A stretch of DNA of 64,000 bases, taken from Solitalea agri (lineage in GTDB: Bacteria > Bacteroidota > Bacteroidia > Sphingobacteriales > Sphingobacteriaceae). Below the pieces are notes generated by a model that did not search any database, was not told the origin of the DNA, and was given only the letters and a program-made list of their open reading frames with translations. This document shows positions 27,719-37,100 of this stretch, piece after piece. The translations under genes and the position numbers were made by a program. Each line of letters starts with the position of its first letter. The stretch's first letter is position 1. The stretch spans positions 124,001-188,000 of the forward strand of contig NZ_JAMWYS010000058.1 in the NCBI RefSeq assembly GCF_023914155.1, in the 5' to 3' direction.

Positions 27719-27805
27719 ATGAAAACAATAAATGCGTTCGCCACCAAAACAGGTTTGATTCGGGGGTATGAAAGGTTACATAATCAATGGGAAGAGATTA
27801 TTTAA
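27719..27805 (+). pseudogene. 28-codon fragment resembling the start of an L-rhamnose mutarotase (DUF718)
   Basis: The frame reads MKTINAFATKTGLIRGY, then ERLHNQWEEII, then a TAA. The second part resembles the RhaM/DUF718 N-terminus, in which a Tyr, an Arg, a His and a Trp-Pro-Glu follow at the same spacing (YxRxHxxxWPE). Only this part is present and the reading frame ends at once. It is best seen as a truncated relic or a chance match; I rely on memory of the family. Confidence 0.28.
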
Positions 27806-27835
27806 AAGAAACTATAGATAAATTTGCAAAGAAAG

Positions 27836-28369
27836 TTACTTCTGCTCAATTAATTCTATTTCAGCGATCAATTTTACATCGTCGCTAACCACAACCCCAC
27901 CTGCTTCTGTTACTGCATCCCACAATAATCCAAAAGACTTTCTACTTATAGTAGCTGTACAAACAAAGCCGGCACGGGTATTTCCGTATTGATCATTAGC
28001 TTCTCCACCAAACTCAACTGAAAACTGCACAATTTGAGTGATGTCTTTAATTGTAAGTTCGCCGGTTAAACTTCCGTGATTTTTACTCTTTTCATAATCA
28101 GTAGTAGTAAATTTTATAAGCGGAAATGCAGCTGCGTTAAAAAAATCAAGAGATTTCAAGTGAGTATCCCGATCAGTGTTATTGGTATCAATTGAACTTA
28201 CTTCCGCACTAAAATCAATAGCTAAAGCCTTATTAAAACTTTCATTTACAGTTTCAACATCCATCGAAAACTTGGTAAAACGACCAGTTATGGAAGCTAT
28301 CATCAGGTGCTTAACCTTAAACATAATCTGGCTGTGATTAGGGTCAATTTTCCATTTAAGTGTCGACAT
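27836..28369 (-). CDS. YceI-family protein
   Basis: A 177-residue YceI-type lipocalin-like protein that may bind isoprenoids or other lipids. It begins WKIDPNHSQIMFKVKHL, the conserved first strand, and ends with SDDVKLIAEIELIEQ. There is no signal peptide, so this is the cytoplasmic form of the family. Its exact ligand is unknown. It is a single-gene unit. Confidence 0.9.
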   Translation of the reverse strand: MSTLKWKIDPNHSQIMFKVKHLMIASITGRFTKFSMDVETVNESFNKALAIDFSAEVSSIDTNNTDRDTHLKSLDFFNAAAFPLIKFTTTDYEKSKNHGSLTGELTIKDITQIVQFSVEFGGEANDQYGNTRAGFVCTATISRKSFGLLWDAVTEAGGVVVSDDVKLIAEIELIEQK

Positions 28370-28530
28370 AAGATTTTTGAGTTAAAACTTAATGAATACT
28401 TCTTGTGGATGATCGAGGTTGATATATTAATAATTCAGCACGAAAGCAATAGAATAGAAAGAACTTAAAGGCAAAAGGGTTATAAACAGTTGATATCTTA
28501 CCTCTTCTGAAATTACATAAAAACGTACAA

Positions 28531-28569
28531 AAAATAAAAAGCTGTTAAAATTTAACAGCTTTTTATTTT
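28531..28569 (-). terminator. terminator overlapping the DUF6048 stop codon
   Basis: Two perfect 19-base arms around a single base, with core GCTGTTAAA and its complement and AT-rich flanks. The stop codon at 28563-28565 lies inside the stem on the minus strand. Confidence 0.75.
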
Positions 28570-29294
28570 TTACTTACCTCTGGACTTTTGTTCTTCACTT
28601 TTCCAAAAGGCAGCATATAATTTAAGGTATAATTGAAGTTAAACATGAAATTTTTTTCAAATCCTAAACCTGGGATATAAAGATTTTCAAATCCATCAGT
28701 AGTATTTTTGTTTACTATTGGGAATGCCCCTCTCACCGACCATCCCATTAAAAAATTCTTTAGCAATTCAACCTTAATCCCTAATAAAAATTCTAAACTG
28801 TAAACAGTTGAATTGTCGCTAAACGAACCGGAAACGTCACCCGGCCAGCCTTTTTGATTAATCGTATATTTATAAACATCCGTATTAAATATGCTTATAA
28901 CGCCTCTGGCTCCAGCATAAACAGTGTTATTTGTAGGATTCCTAAACTTTACAATATTTCGGTTAGCGCCAAGTTTGAGATAGCCTCCTTTGGTATTAAA
29001 AGAAATAAAGCTATTCTCCTTTGAAGCATCAGCATAGCCTCCTTCGGCCGCTGCATACCAATTGTTATTAAAACGAAAGTCTCCAACAACTTCAAATACT
29101 TTTTCATCCTTAGTAAAGGAATATCTTATTGGATAACTTATATCTATACCCAAAGTAAATGCTTTAGGCAATAAATATGTCACGGTATCTTTTTTAGGTT
29201 TTACGGAGTGGGTTGTATCCTGAGCCAAACACTCATTTGCATAAAGCAAAATGATACTACTTAAAATAAATCCTAAGAGCAGTTTGGCCTTCAT
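28563..29294 (-). CDS. DUF6048 exported barrel-like protein
   Basis: A 243-residue protein from the ATG at 29294 (MKAKLLLGFILSSIILL), whose signal peptide ends near NECLAQ. A frame extending to 29321 adds nine residues that do not look like a signal, so the internal start is preferred. It has the barrel-like pattern of outer-membrane proteins (WYAAAEGGYADAS, YLKLGANRN) and ends in a basic tail. Its start overlaps the DUF6452 stop by 38 bases, so the two are coupled. The DUF6048/DUF6452 pair recurs in Bacteroidota with no assigned role. Confidence 0.75.
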   Translation of the reverse strand: MKAKLLLGFILSSIILLYANECLAQDTTHSVKPKKDTVTYLLPKAFTLGIDISYPIRYSFTKDEKVFEVVGDFRFNNNWYAAAEGGYADASKENSFISFNTKGGYLKLGANRNIVKFRNPTNNTVYAGARGVISIFNTDVYKYTINQKGWPGDVSGSFSDNSTVYSLEFLLGIKVELLKNFLMGWSVRGAFPIVNKNTTDGFENLYIPGLGFEKNFMFNFNYTLNYMLPFGKVKNKSPEVSKK

Positions 29295-29775
29295 TAGTAA
29301 TGTCTTTTTGTAATGTTTCAAGTGAGTCTAATCTATTTTCTGTTGCCTCAAATACTGTATTAATAAAATTGAACTTAAAGCCACATTCTTGAGACACGAA
29401 CCGACGTTGAAGCTTATAGGTCATTTTCAACTCATCTTTAGTCATTTCTCTGGCTCCCGACTTGGGATTTAGTTTGTAAATCGTAAAAACATATGTACAG
29501 TTGTCGGTAGTAATATTAGGTGGCAATAATACTTTTTGCTGACCTTTTAAGCCCTTTACAATGATGGTATCAGCACCAATACCCTCAACAGTTAAGGTAT
29601 CGGGTAAAGTGTACTTAAACACATCATGTTTGCCGGTTTTTTTATTAATGGTATCCTTGTAGAATTCAACCACTACAGAAGGACTTGGTGTGGGATCGGC
29701 ACAAATTTTATCATCTGAACAAGCGATTACACCAACAATTACCACTAAGAAAATGAGATTAGTTAATAACTTCAT
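29257..29775 (-). CDS. DUF6452 lipoprotein
   Basis: A 172-residue lipoprotein (VVIVGVIACSDDKICADP, Cys19). It has the paired Cys residues of the family, for example in NCTYVFT and QECGFKFNF. The function is unknown. It lies upstream of and overlaps DUF6048, which suggests a protein pair at the cell envelope. It follows rplT, from which it is separated by a terminator. Confidence 0.78.
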   Translation of the reverse strand: MKLLTNLIFLVVIVGVIACSDDKICADPTPSPSVVVEFYKDTINKKTGKHDVFKYTLPDTLTVEGIGADTIIVKGLKGQQKVLLPPNITTDNCTYVFTIYKLNPKSGAREMTKDELKMTYKLQRRFVSQECGFKFNFINTVFEATENRLDSLETLQKDITNEGQTALRIYFK

Positions 29776-29840
29776 TCAACGGTTAGATTATAGGCCAAAC
29801 ATAGGAAAATTAAGATAGATAGCTATGTTTAAAGCGAAAA

Positions 29841-29867
29841 AAAGCCTTCCGTTTTGCGGAAGGCTTT
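29841..29867 (-). terminator. terminator after rplT
   Basis: Arms AAAGCCTTCCG and CGGAAGGCTTT enclose a 5-base loop; on the minus strand a U-run follows. It ends the thrS-infC-rpmI-rplT transcript. Confidence 0.9.
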
Positions 29868-29887
29868 ATATTAATTTTAAACTTGAA

Positions 29888-30232
29888 TTACTTCACAGCG
29901 TCTACAACTGCTTTAAAAGCTTCCGGATTATTCATCGCCAGGTCAGCTAAAACTTTACGATTTAGACTAACATTTTTAGTGTGAACTTTACCCATAAAAG
30001 CAGAGTATGACAAGCCATGTTGACGAACACCAGCGTTGATACGCTGAATCCATAATGCACGGAATTCGCGTTTTTTAACTTTTCTGTCACGGTATGCATA
30101 TTGCAAACCTTTTTCAACGGTATTTTTAGCAACCGTAAATACTTTACTTCTTGAACCCCAGTAGCCCTTGGCTAATTTCAGGATTTTTTTTCTGCGACGG
30201 CGAGCCGCAACAACGTTAACCGATCTTGGCAT
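29888..30232 (-). CDS. rplT: 50S ribosomal protein L20
   Basis: A 114-residue L20 with the basic N-terminus [22 protein letters not shown]. It binds 23S rRNA early in assembly of the large subunit. In other bacteria it also represses its own operon by binding the infC-rpmI mRNA. It is the last gene of the thrS-infC-rpmI-rplT operon, 121 bases after rpmI. Confidence 0.98.
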   Translation of the reverse strand: MPRSVNVVAARRRRKKILKLAKGYWGSRSKVFTVAKNTVEKGLQYAYRDRKVKKREFRALWIQRINAGVRQHGLSYSAFMGKVHTKNVSLNRKVLADLAMNNPEAFKAVVDAVK

Positions 30233-30276
30233 TTTTTACGTTTTTTAGTAGTCAGCGTCCTTTTGGGAACTTATGT

Positions 30277-30291
30277 CCCGATACTATCGGG
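30277..30291. repeat. short palindrome between rpmI and rplT
   Basis: CCCGATA and TATCGGG are separated by one base (15 bases in all), in the longest gap of the operon. It could fold in the mRNA and might be a processing or regulatory site, but no function can be shown. Confidence 0.4.
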
Positions 30292-30353
30292 TCGGGCTGA
30301 ATCCTTGGTTAATAATTAATTAAATAATTCTCTTTGGTGATTAAGTTTTGAAC

Positions 30354-30554
30354 TTATTTACCAATACAAAGCATACGTTTAACGTTACCCATATCAGCGT
30401 TAGCAACTAAAGCTGTATTAGTAAGGTTACGTTTTTGCTTAGTGGTTTTTTTAGTCAAAATATGGCTTTTGAAAGCACATTTTCTCTTAATCTTACCGGT
30501 TCCAGTTAAGCTAAAACGTTTTTTAGCGCTGGAGTTGGTTTTCAACTTAGGCAT
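30354..30554 (-). CDS. rpmI: 50S ribosomal protein L35
   Basis: A 66-residue L35, with the family N-terminus [20 protein letters not shown] and a basic middle. It lies between infC and rplT, the standard order. It is part of the large ribosomal subunit. Confidence 0.98.
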   Translation of the reverse strand: MPKLKTNSSAKKRFSLTGTGKIKRKCAFKSHILTKKTTKQKRNLTNTALVANADMGNVKRMLCIGK

Positions 30555-30582
30555 TACTCGTCTTTATTTATTTAGTTTAAAA

Positions 30583-31155
30583 TTATTTCTTATTCTTTGG
30601 AGCAACGATTAAGAACATACGTTTACCTTCAAGTTTTGGTAACTGTTCTACTTTTCCTACTTCTTCCAAAGCTTGTGCAAATTTCAACAAAAGAATTTCA
30701 CCTTGTTCTTTATACACAATAGCGCGGCCTTTGAAGTGAACGTATGAACGTACCTTTTCTCCGGCTTCAAGAAACTTGATGGCATGCTTAAGTTTAAACT
30801 CGAAATCGTGATCATCTGTATTAGGTCCGAAACGAATCTCTTTGATAATCGTTTTTTGAGCGTTGGCTTTAATTTCCTTTTGCTTTTTCTTTTGCTCGTA
30901 GATGAATTTATTATAATCAACTACTCTACAAACAGGTGGCTCAGCATTAGGCGAAATTTCAACCAAATCCAAACCTAATTCCTCAGCAACTTCCAGAGCT
31001 TTCGCCAATGGAAACACACCCTGTTCAACATTCTCGCCCACTAAGCGAACGGTGTCAACACCGCGGATAAATTCGTTGATTCTGTGTTCTGCCTGTCTTT
31101 TGGTCGGCATAGGCCGCGGTCCACGTGGACCTCTGCCAAAACTTTGCTGTGCTAT
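30583..31155 (-). CDS. infC: translation initiation factor IF-3, probable AUA start
   Basis: IF-3 binds the 30S subunit and checks the start codon. The body ([20 protein letters not shown] and the rest) is canonical. The first in-frame ATG at 31110 lies just ahead of the conserved body and has no Shine-Dalgarno. The frame continues 15 codons upstream to an ATA at 31155 ([15 protein letters not shown], read as Met), with AGGAGG exactly 5 bases before it at 31161-31166. No ATG, GTG or TTG lies in this frame between the thrS stop and 31155. That gives 190 residues with the basic N-terminus common in this phylum. A rare start codon on infC is the known basis of IF-3 self-repression in Escherichia coli, where it is AUU. 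Confidence 0.9.
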   Translation of the reverse strand: MAQQSFGRGPRGPRPMPTKRQAEHRINEFIRGVDTVRLVGENVEQGVFPLAKALEVAEELGLDLVEISPNAEPPVCRVVDYNKFIYEQKKKQKEIKANAQKTIIKEIRFGPNTDDHDFEFKLKHAIKFLEAGEKVRSYVHFKGRAIVYKEQGEILLLKFAQALEEVGKVEQLPKLEGKRMFLIVAPKNKK

Positions 31156-31160
31156 AGTAA

Positions 31161-31166
31161 CCTCCT
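31161..31166 (-). promoter_or_regulatory. Shine-Dalgarno site deciding the infC start
   Basis: AGGAGG on the minus strand, 5 bases before the ATA at 31155 and just ahead of the thrS stop. It is one of the few strong ribosome-binding sites in the window and supports the AUA start of infC. Confidence 0.75.
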
Positions 31167-31168
31167 GA

Positions 31169-33094
31169 TTAAATTGCTGTTTCTTTTTTTATTATTTCGA
31201 CAAACTGATCAATGTTTAAAGAACCCAAATCACCTGCGCCATGTTTACGGACAGAAACGGTGTTTTCTTCTTGTTCTTTTTCACCAACAATCAGCATAAA
31301 AGGAATTTTCTTAATCTCGGCATCTCTAATCTTCTTGCCGATTTTTTCATCCCTATTATCGATCAAGCCGCGAATATCGGAAATATTTAATTCTTCTGAA
31401 AGTTTTTTTGCATAATCAGCGTATTTTTCACTGATCGGCAAAATGATGTATTGTTCAGGAGTTAACCACAACGGGAAGTTTCCGGCACAATGTTCAATCA
31501 ATACCGCAACAAACCGTTCCATCGATCCAAACGGAGCTCGGTGAATCATAACAGGTCTGTGTTTTTGATTATCGCTACCCGTATATTCCAGTTGGAAACG
31601 CTCAGGTAAATTGTAGTCAACCTGAATGGTGCCGAGCTGCCATTTACGTCCCAAAGCATCTTTCACCATAAAATCAAGCTTAGGTCCGTAAAACGCTGCC
31701 TCACCCAATTCAACAACAGTTTTCAAGCCTTTTTCTGCTGCCGCCTCAATAATGGCAGCTTCTGCTTTCTGCCAATTTTCGTCAGAACCAATATATTTGT
31801 CTTTATTCTCCGGATCTCTTAGGGAAACCTGTGCAGTGTATTCTTCAAAACCTAAAGCATTGAATACATGCAGTACAAGGTCTATAACTTTTTCAAACTC
31901 TTCTTTAACCTGGTCCGGACGGCAGAATAAATGCGCATCATCCTGAGTAAATCCTCGAACACGGGTTAAACCATGTAACTCTCCACTTTGCTCATAACGA
32001 TAAACTGTACCAAATTCAGCGTAACGAACTGGCAGATCTTTATATGAACGAGGCTTTGATCTATAAATTTCGCAATGGTGCGGACAGTTCATTGGCTTTA
32101 ACAAGAACTCTTCATCTTCATTTGGAGTACGAATAGGCTGAAATGAGTCTTTACCGTACTTTTCGTAATGGCCAGAAGTAATGTATAATTCTTTCTGTGC
32201 AATATGAGGAGTAATTACTTGTTCATAGCCTGCTTTTACTTGGGCTTTTGATAAAAATTGCACCAAACGCTCTCGTAAGGCAGCTCCTTTAGGTAACCAT
32301 AACGGCAAGCCTGCTCCTACTTTTTCAGAGAAAGTAAACAACTCAAGCTCTTTACCCAACTTACGATGATCGCGTTTTTTGGCCTCTTCAAGTAACGTTA
32401 AATAATCTGTTAACTCACTTGCCTTTGGAAACGTTACTGCGTAAATACGTGTTAACTGCTTGTTTTTTTCATCGCCACGCCAATAAGCACCGGCAACACT
32501 CATCAATTTAGCGGCTTTAATAAAACCGGTATTCGGAATATGCGGTCCACGGCAAAGATCAGTAAAGTTACCTTGCTGATAGAAAGTAATGTTGCCATCT
32601 TCTAATCCATCAATCAGCTCCAATTTATATTGATCGCCTTTTTCAGTGAAATAGTTAATTGCATCGGCTTTTGAAACATCTGAGCGCTTATACTCCTCTT
32701 TAGTTTTAGCCAACTCAATCATTTTCTTTTCAACTTTATCAAAGTCATCTGAAGAGAATTGGTGATCCCCAAAGTCGATATCATAATAAAACCCGGTTTC
32801 AATAGCCGGACCGATACCTAATTTAATGCCCGGATATAAAGCTTCTAAGGCCTCTGCCATCAAGTGGGCCGATGAATGCCAAAAAGTTGATTTACCTCCC
32901 TGATCATTCCAGGTTAACAATTTGATTGACGAATCATTATTAATTGGGCGTGAGGAATCCCAAATTTCGCCATTAATCTCGGCCGCCAAAACATTTCGGG
33001 CCAACCCCTCACTAATGGATTGTGCTACCTGAAATGAGGTCGTACCTTTTTCATACTCACGGACTGAGCCGTCGGGAAGTGTAATTTTAATCAT
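31169..33094 (-). CDS. thrS: threonyl-tRNA synthetase
   Basis: A 641-residue class II synthetase. The TGS domain covers residues 1-60. The editing domain has H73-x-x-x-H77 (HSSAH) and C181 with H185 in CRGPH. The catalytic core includes MNCPHH with the zinc ligand C337. The anticodon-binding domain forms the C-terminus. It charges tRNA-Thr. It heads the operon with infC, rpmI and rplT, and is divergent from the hybrid kinase gene. Confidence 0.98.
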   Translation of the reverse strand: MIKITLPDGSVREYEKGTTSFQVAQSISEGLARNVLAAEINGEIWDSSRPINNDSSIKLLTWNDQGGKSTFWHSSAHLMAEALEALYPGIKLGIGPAIETGFYYDIDFGDHQFSSDDFDKVEKKMIELAKTKEEYKRSDVSKADAINYFTEKGDQYKLELIDGLEDGNITFYQQGNFTDLCRGPHIPNTGFIKAAKLMSVAGAYWRGDEKNKQLTRIYAVTFPKASELTDYLTLLEEAKKRDHRKLGKELELFTFSEKVGAGLPLWLPKGAALRERLVQFLSKAQVKAGYEQVITPHIAQKELYITSGHYEKYGKDSFQPIRTPNEDEEFLLKPMNCPHHCEIYRSKPRSYKDLPVRYAEFGTVYRYEQSGELHGLTRVRGFTQDDAHLFCRPDQVKEEFEKVIDLVLHVFNALGFEEYTAQVSLRDPENKDKYIGSDENWQKAEAAIIEAAAEKGLKTVVELGEAAFYGPKLDFMVKDALGRKWQLGTIQVDYNLPERFQLEYTGSDNQKHRPVMIHRAPFGSMERFVAVLIEHCAGNFPLWLTPEQYIILPISEKYADYAKKLSEELNISDIRGLIDNRDEKIGKKIRDAEIKKIPFMLIVGEKEQEENTVSVRKHGAGDLGSLNIDQFVEIIKKETAI

Positions 33095-33116
33095 TAGATC
33101 TTTCCTTATTTACCTA

Positions 33117-33124
33117 CAAACGTA
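33117..33124 (-). promoter_or_regulatory. putative -7 box for the thrS operon
   Basis: The minus strand reads TACGTTTG, an exact TAnnTTTG match, 22 bases ahead of the thrS ATG. A TTTG lies 15 bases further upstream, a little close for the usual -33 spacing. Confidence 0.45.
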
Positions 33125-33304
33125 ATTTTTGAAGAATCGCAAATTTAATTTTTCCATCCTGTATACCGAAACTATTTAACAATATATTCCACAAAACATT
33201 TGGTGATTTTTTTTGGCAAAAGATTTGTAAAGTACATTTAAAATTACGCTCTAACTAAATATTAATGCATTAAGTATTAATGTGTAATCTATGTACGCCT
33301 AGTT

Positions 33305-35266
33305 ATGAGCCAATTAACTTTTCCTCTTTTTGAGAATGATATTTCATATCAGTCAAAACCGAAGTTACTTAGCAACTCACAAAAAGAAGTGTTAGATCAG
33401 ATTCCTTTTGCAATATTCGATTTAGATCAGAATGGTACGTGTCATTATGCAAATAGTGAGTGTGAGCGCCTTACAGGCAGCCCTCGTTACCTTTTGCTGC
33501 AAAAAAAGTGGATAGAAATTCTTCATCCCGATGATAAAGAAGATGCCATAGTCACCTTTGAACAAAACATAAGAAAGAAATCTGACTACACGATTACTTA
33601 TAGAATTATTCATCCTTCAGGAATATTAAAACATATCCATGTGGTTATGCGCATTGTGCCTGAATCAATAAACGGTATAGTACACTATTTAGGAACAGCT
33701 ATAGATATTACTGAACAAAAACTAGGTGAGGAAAAAATAAAAAGGAACGACGCACAATTACAAGCTTTAATTCGTTCACTAAATGACATTGTTTTCGAGA
33801 TTAACGATAAACTGGAATATGAGAATGTGTGGGTGAATGATGAATCGATCTTATTTACTTCCAGAGATCAGATATTACACAAAAAAATTAGTGAAGCAAT
33901 TCCGAACGATTTTGGGAGAAGAATGGAAGCTCTTGCTCAGCATGTTTTAAATACGGGAGAGACCATCAACTGTGAATATCCAAGTATTGTAAACGGCTCA
34001 AATGTGTGGTATAATGCTAAAATATCATTAATTCATGATGATATTCTTTCCTCCCGTCGATTGCTGATAACCATTCAGGATATAACCATTCAAAAGAATT
34101 TTGAAAAGGAACTTATTCGCGCCAAAGATGCAGCTGAACAGGCGGCTAAGGCAAAAGAGGAGTTTCTTTCAGTAATGAGCCATGAAATAAGAACCCCTAT
34201 TAACTCTGTAATTGGCATCGCACATTTGTTGCTCGATGAACAACGAGATCCTGAACAACAAGAAACCTTGACTATTTTAAAATCATCAGCAGAACATTTA
34301 TTAGGATTAGTGAACGAAATACTTGATTTTAACAAAATAGAAACTGGAAAAATAGAGCTTGAAAAGGTGAGCTTTAATATAACAGAGTTCATTAAAAACA
34401 CCTGTAAACATTTCATTCTAAAATCAAGGGAGAACAATATTCGATTTGATGTTGAACTTGACGAGAAAATTCCAGGAATTTTGGTTGGTGACCCTATTCG
34501 CTTAAATCAAATTTTAACCAATTTATTAGGCAACGCATTAAAATTTACACTCGAAGGTTCAGTAACTTTAAAAGTTCGAGTTGTTTTTGAGACTGAGAAC
34601 GAAGTTGAGCTTCGCTTTTTGATAAGTGATACAGGTATTGGAATAGCTGAAGAAGATTTGGAACGTATCTTTGATAGCTTTACCCAGGCAGAGTCTTCCA
34701 CCACTAGAAAATATGGTGGATCGGGATTAGGGTTAGCAATCACAAAGCGGCTTTTACTTCTGCACAATAGCCAAATTAATGTTAGCAGTGCAATTGGTAA
34801 GGGATCAACTTTTAGCTTCAATATACGATTCCCTAAACTGTATTATGCCCTTTCTGAAACAGAAGAAACACCCCGTAACGCGTCAAGAGCCTATAGCTTA
34901 CCAGGAATGAAAGTTTTGCTTGTAGAAGATAATAGAATGAATGCCTTGGTAGGCAAGCGCTTTTTAACCAAGTGGAACATTGATGTTGAAGTTGCTGAAA
35001 ACGGCTTAATTGCTGTTAATAAATGTAAGCAGAATGATTATGACATGATAATTATGGATCTGCAAATGCCTGAAATGGATGGTTACCAAGCTAGTATTGA
35101 AATTCGAAAGTTTAATAGGGAAATACCTATAATCGCATTTACGGCTGATGTGATGCCTCATATTACCGAAAAAATTGAGCAATGTGGAATGAACGATTAC
35201 CTGGCTAAACCATTTATGCCTGATATTTTGTTCAGTAAAATCTCCAAGTATTACGTTAATTGTTAA
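33305..35266 (+). CDS. hybrid sensor histidine kinase (PAS, PAS, HisKA, HATPase, receiver)
   Basis: A 653-residue cytoplasmic hybrid kinase with no transmembrane segment or signal peptide. Two PAS-like domains cover about residues 30-140 and 150-265. The HisKA box has the phosphorylated His at H293 (SVMSHEIRTPINS). The ATPase domain has the N, G1 and G2 motifs: NLLGNALKF, DTGIGI and GGSGLGLAI. The C-terminal receiver has D585 in IIMDLQMPEMDG. A soluble sensor of this kind reads an internal signal such as redox state, a ligand or an oxygen-binding cofactor; which one is not known. No DNA-binding partner is adjacent. Confidence 0.93.
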   Translation: MSQLTFPLFENDISYQSKPKLLSNSQKEVLDQIPFAIFDLDQNGTCHYANSECERLTGSPRYLLLQKKWIEILHPDDKEDAIVTFEQNIRKKSDYTITYRIIHPSGILKHIHVVMRIVPESINGIVHYLGTAIDITEQKLGEEKIKRNDAQLQALIRSLNDIVFEINDKLEYENVWVNDESILFTSRDQILHKKISEAIPNDFGRRMEALAQHVLNTGETINCEYPSIVNGSNVWYNAKISLIHDDILSSRRLLITIQDITIQKNFEKELIRAKDAAEQAAKAKEEFLSVMSHEIRTPINSVIGIAHLLLDEQRDPEQQETLTILKSSAEHLLGLVNEILDFNKIETGKIELEKVSFNITEFIKNTCKHFILKSRENNIRFDVELDEKIPGILVGDPIRLNQILTNLLGNALKFTLEGSVTLKVRVVFETENEVELRFLISDTGIGIAEEDLERIFDSFTQAESSTTRKYGGSGLGLAITKRLLLLHNSQINVSSAIGKGSTFSFNIRFPKLYYALSETEETPRNASRAYSLPGMKVLLVEDNRMNALVGKRFLTKWNIDVEVAENGLIAVNKCKQNDYDMIIMDLQMPEMDGYQASIEIRKFNREIPIIAFTADVMPHITEKIEQCGMNDYLAKPFMPDILFSKISKYYVNC

Positions 35267-35293
35267 CTAAAGTCCTTGTTTCAATTCAGAAAA

Positions 35294-35920
35294 TCAAGGT
35301 TCCCACTCAATAAGTGCTTCATGCTTATGTTTGTGATGGACATTATTGATCCATTTTTGTCCCACATGCGTTAGATAAGCACATCCACTTCCAACCATCG
35401 CTCCCGCAATTACATCTGAGGGATAATGCACACCTAAATAACATCTTGAAAATCCAACAGCCGATGCCCAAGTATAGGCAGGTACAACTACATACCATTT
35501 AGGAAACGATAGACTTAAGGATGTGGCCGTTGAAAAAGCAGCAGAAGTATGTCCTGAAGGGAATGAATAGCCACTCGCACTAACTTCAGGATGAATAAAA
35601 CTATAATCGGTAAAAGGTCTGTTTCTATGTATTGCCGATTTTAGTGATTGTGTTACCAAAGTTGTTGCAACCCATGATACCCCCATTCGTAACGATGCAT
35701 TTTTCAAGGTTTTATCATTTCGAATGGCTCCATCAATGAAAAGACCTATAGGAAGCGCTAAATTAACAACGGGAGCGGTTCGAGTTATAAAAATAAATCC
35801 ATTTACCAAGGCAGGACTCCTATGTTCCTGAAGTTCGTCAAGGGTTTCAATGTCAATATTTTGTCCCTCAGATTTTAATCCTAAAGAGATAAAAAAAAGT
35901 ATCAAAATATACCGGATCAT
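35294..35920 (-). CDS. PAP2-family membrane phosphatase
   Basis: A 208-residue type 2 phosphatidic acid phosphatase-like protein with an N-terminal signal. The three-part catalytic signature is complete: KSAIHRNRP, PSGH, and SRCYLGVHYPSD. Such enzymes dephosphorylate lipid phosphates such as undecaprenyl pyrophosphate or phosphatidate at the outer face of the membrane. It is convergent with the kinase gene 27 bases away. Confidence 0.88.
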   Translation of the reverse strand: MIRYILILFFISLGLKSEGQNIDIETLDELQEHRSPALVNGFIFITRTAPVVNLALPIGLFIDGAIRNDKTLKNASLRMGVSWVATTLVTQSLKSAIHRNRPFTDYSFIHPEVSASGYSFPSGHTSAAFSTATSLSLSFPKWYVVVPAYTWASAVGFSRCYLGVHYPSDVIAGAMVGSGCAYLTHVGQKWINNVHHKHKHEALIEWEP

Positions 35921-35997
35921 ACCCTTTCAATAATTATCAAAATTAATGAAATTGTAAATCAATAGGTGATTTTGATACTTTGTTATTAAGCTTTGAC

Positions 35998-36402
35998 TTA
36001 TTTCAAATTGGCATCAAGCGAATATTTCCCTGGTCCTGTTAAGAACAAGGTACAAAATGCTGTTAAATACAAAAGGTCGAGTTCTTTGCCTGCAAGTGGA
36101 TCATTTTTATGAATCATAAAGAAGGCTACAGACATAACAACAATCAGGCAGAATAATGCTAAACGACTTGCCAATCCAATTACCAGTAACAATGAACAAA
36201 AAACTTCGGCGAATATGTCGGCGATTAACGAGTATTTAGAGCCGATTCTCAACACATCGGGAAAGGTTGAAGCTTTTTGGGAGAAATGCATCAATTTAGG
36301 CAGTCCATGGATTAGAAACATGCTAATGCCAAATCCTGCTCTTAAAATTAAAAGACCAAAATCGAGCGCAAAAGGTTTTACAGAGAATAAAAATTTCTTC
36401 AT
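35998..36402 (-). CDS. DoxX-family membrane protein
   Basis: A 134-residue membrane protein with four hydrophobic segments (LLILRAGFGISMFLIHGL, CSLLLVIGLAS, LALFCLIVVMSVAFFM, LLYLTAFCTLFLTG). The pattern and GPGKYSLDA tail match the DoxX family, some of which take part in quinone-linked redox or thiosulfate oxidation; most are uncharacterised. It lies 77 bases from the PAP2 gene on the same strand. Confidence 0.85.
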   Translation of the reverse strand: MKKFLFSVKPFALDFGLLILRAGFGISMFLIHGLPKLMHFSQKASTFPDVLRIGSKYSLIADIFAEVFCSLLLVIGLASRLALFCLIVVMSVAFFMIHKNDPLAGKELDLLYLTAFCTLFLTGPGKYSLDANLK

Positions 36403-36496
36403 TTGGTTGTATGAATTGTTATGGTTTAACTGAGTTTAAGCTGTTCCCTAACCAAGCGTCCGAATAATGCAATTGTTGCTTGCATGCGCGTATGTG

Positions 36497-36970
36497 TTAA
36501 AGGGTTGAATTTGTTTCTTCGTTTTTTTCGTTTTCGTCAATGTGCATTATGCAGCCGCATTTATGACGGCTGGGCTTTTCTAGCTGTTTTAATAGAAAAG
36601 TGACTTTTTTGTAAGACTCTTCATCGCAACCATTCTCCAAAATATAAGTCAGTAAATCGCTTAGCTCCTTGGGTAATTTTGGGGTTCTGGGGCGCTTGTG
36701 GGCTTGTTCTGTTACAAGGGTATTTTCGCTCAGTCTACTTTCAGTATAAACCTGGCTCTTCCAGCCGTTCCCTGCACTTAGCCCTTGATAAAAGGCATCG
36801 GCCTCCCCTTGGGTATTAAACTCTTTTATATCCCAGTCGTAGCCTTTGTTATTAGTCGTGTCTTTATGAACATTTTTTGATTGCGCCCAAAGTTTGTCGC
36901 TATTGAAGTCTTCAAAAAAAAGATGCGTTTCCTCGCTGAATACAGCTAATAATTTTACTTTCGTTTCCAT
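36497..36970 (-). CDS. hypothetical protein, 157 residues
   Basis: I do not recognise a family. It is hydrophilic, without signal or membrane segment. The first 85 residues are mixed alpha/beta with several Trp and Phe; the last third is basic and then acidic, with a small Cys-His group (HKCGCIMHI) that could bind a metal. It stands alone between the DoxX and LutA-like genes. Confidence 0.6.
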   Translation of the reverse strand: METKVKLLAVFSEETHLFFEDFNSDKLWAQSKNVHKDTTNNKGYDWDIKEFNTQGEADAFYQGLSAGNGWKSQVYTESRLSENTLVTEQAHKRPRTPKLPKELSDLLTYILENGCDEESYKKVTFLLKQLEKPSRHKCGCIMHIDENEKNEETNSTL

Positions 36971-37100
36971 AGTTAGATAGTTTCTATTGCTGTTAAAATT
37001 TCAGAGTCAATTAGTTGAACAAATCAACCTCAACCTGTTCATTTCGGTTGTTGTCTCTCAATTCACTCTCACTCTCGTTATACTCTTTTGTCCCATAAGG

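Noticed and set aside
27740-27765. Sequence resembling a tRNA T-loop (GGTTTGATTC)
   Set aside because: No acceptor stem, anticodon arm or other tRNA features are present around it.
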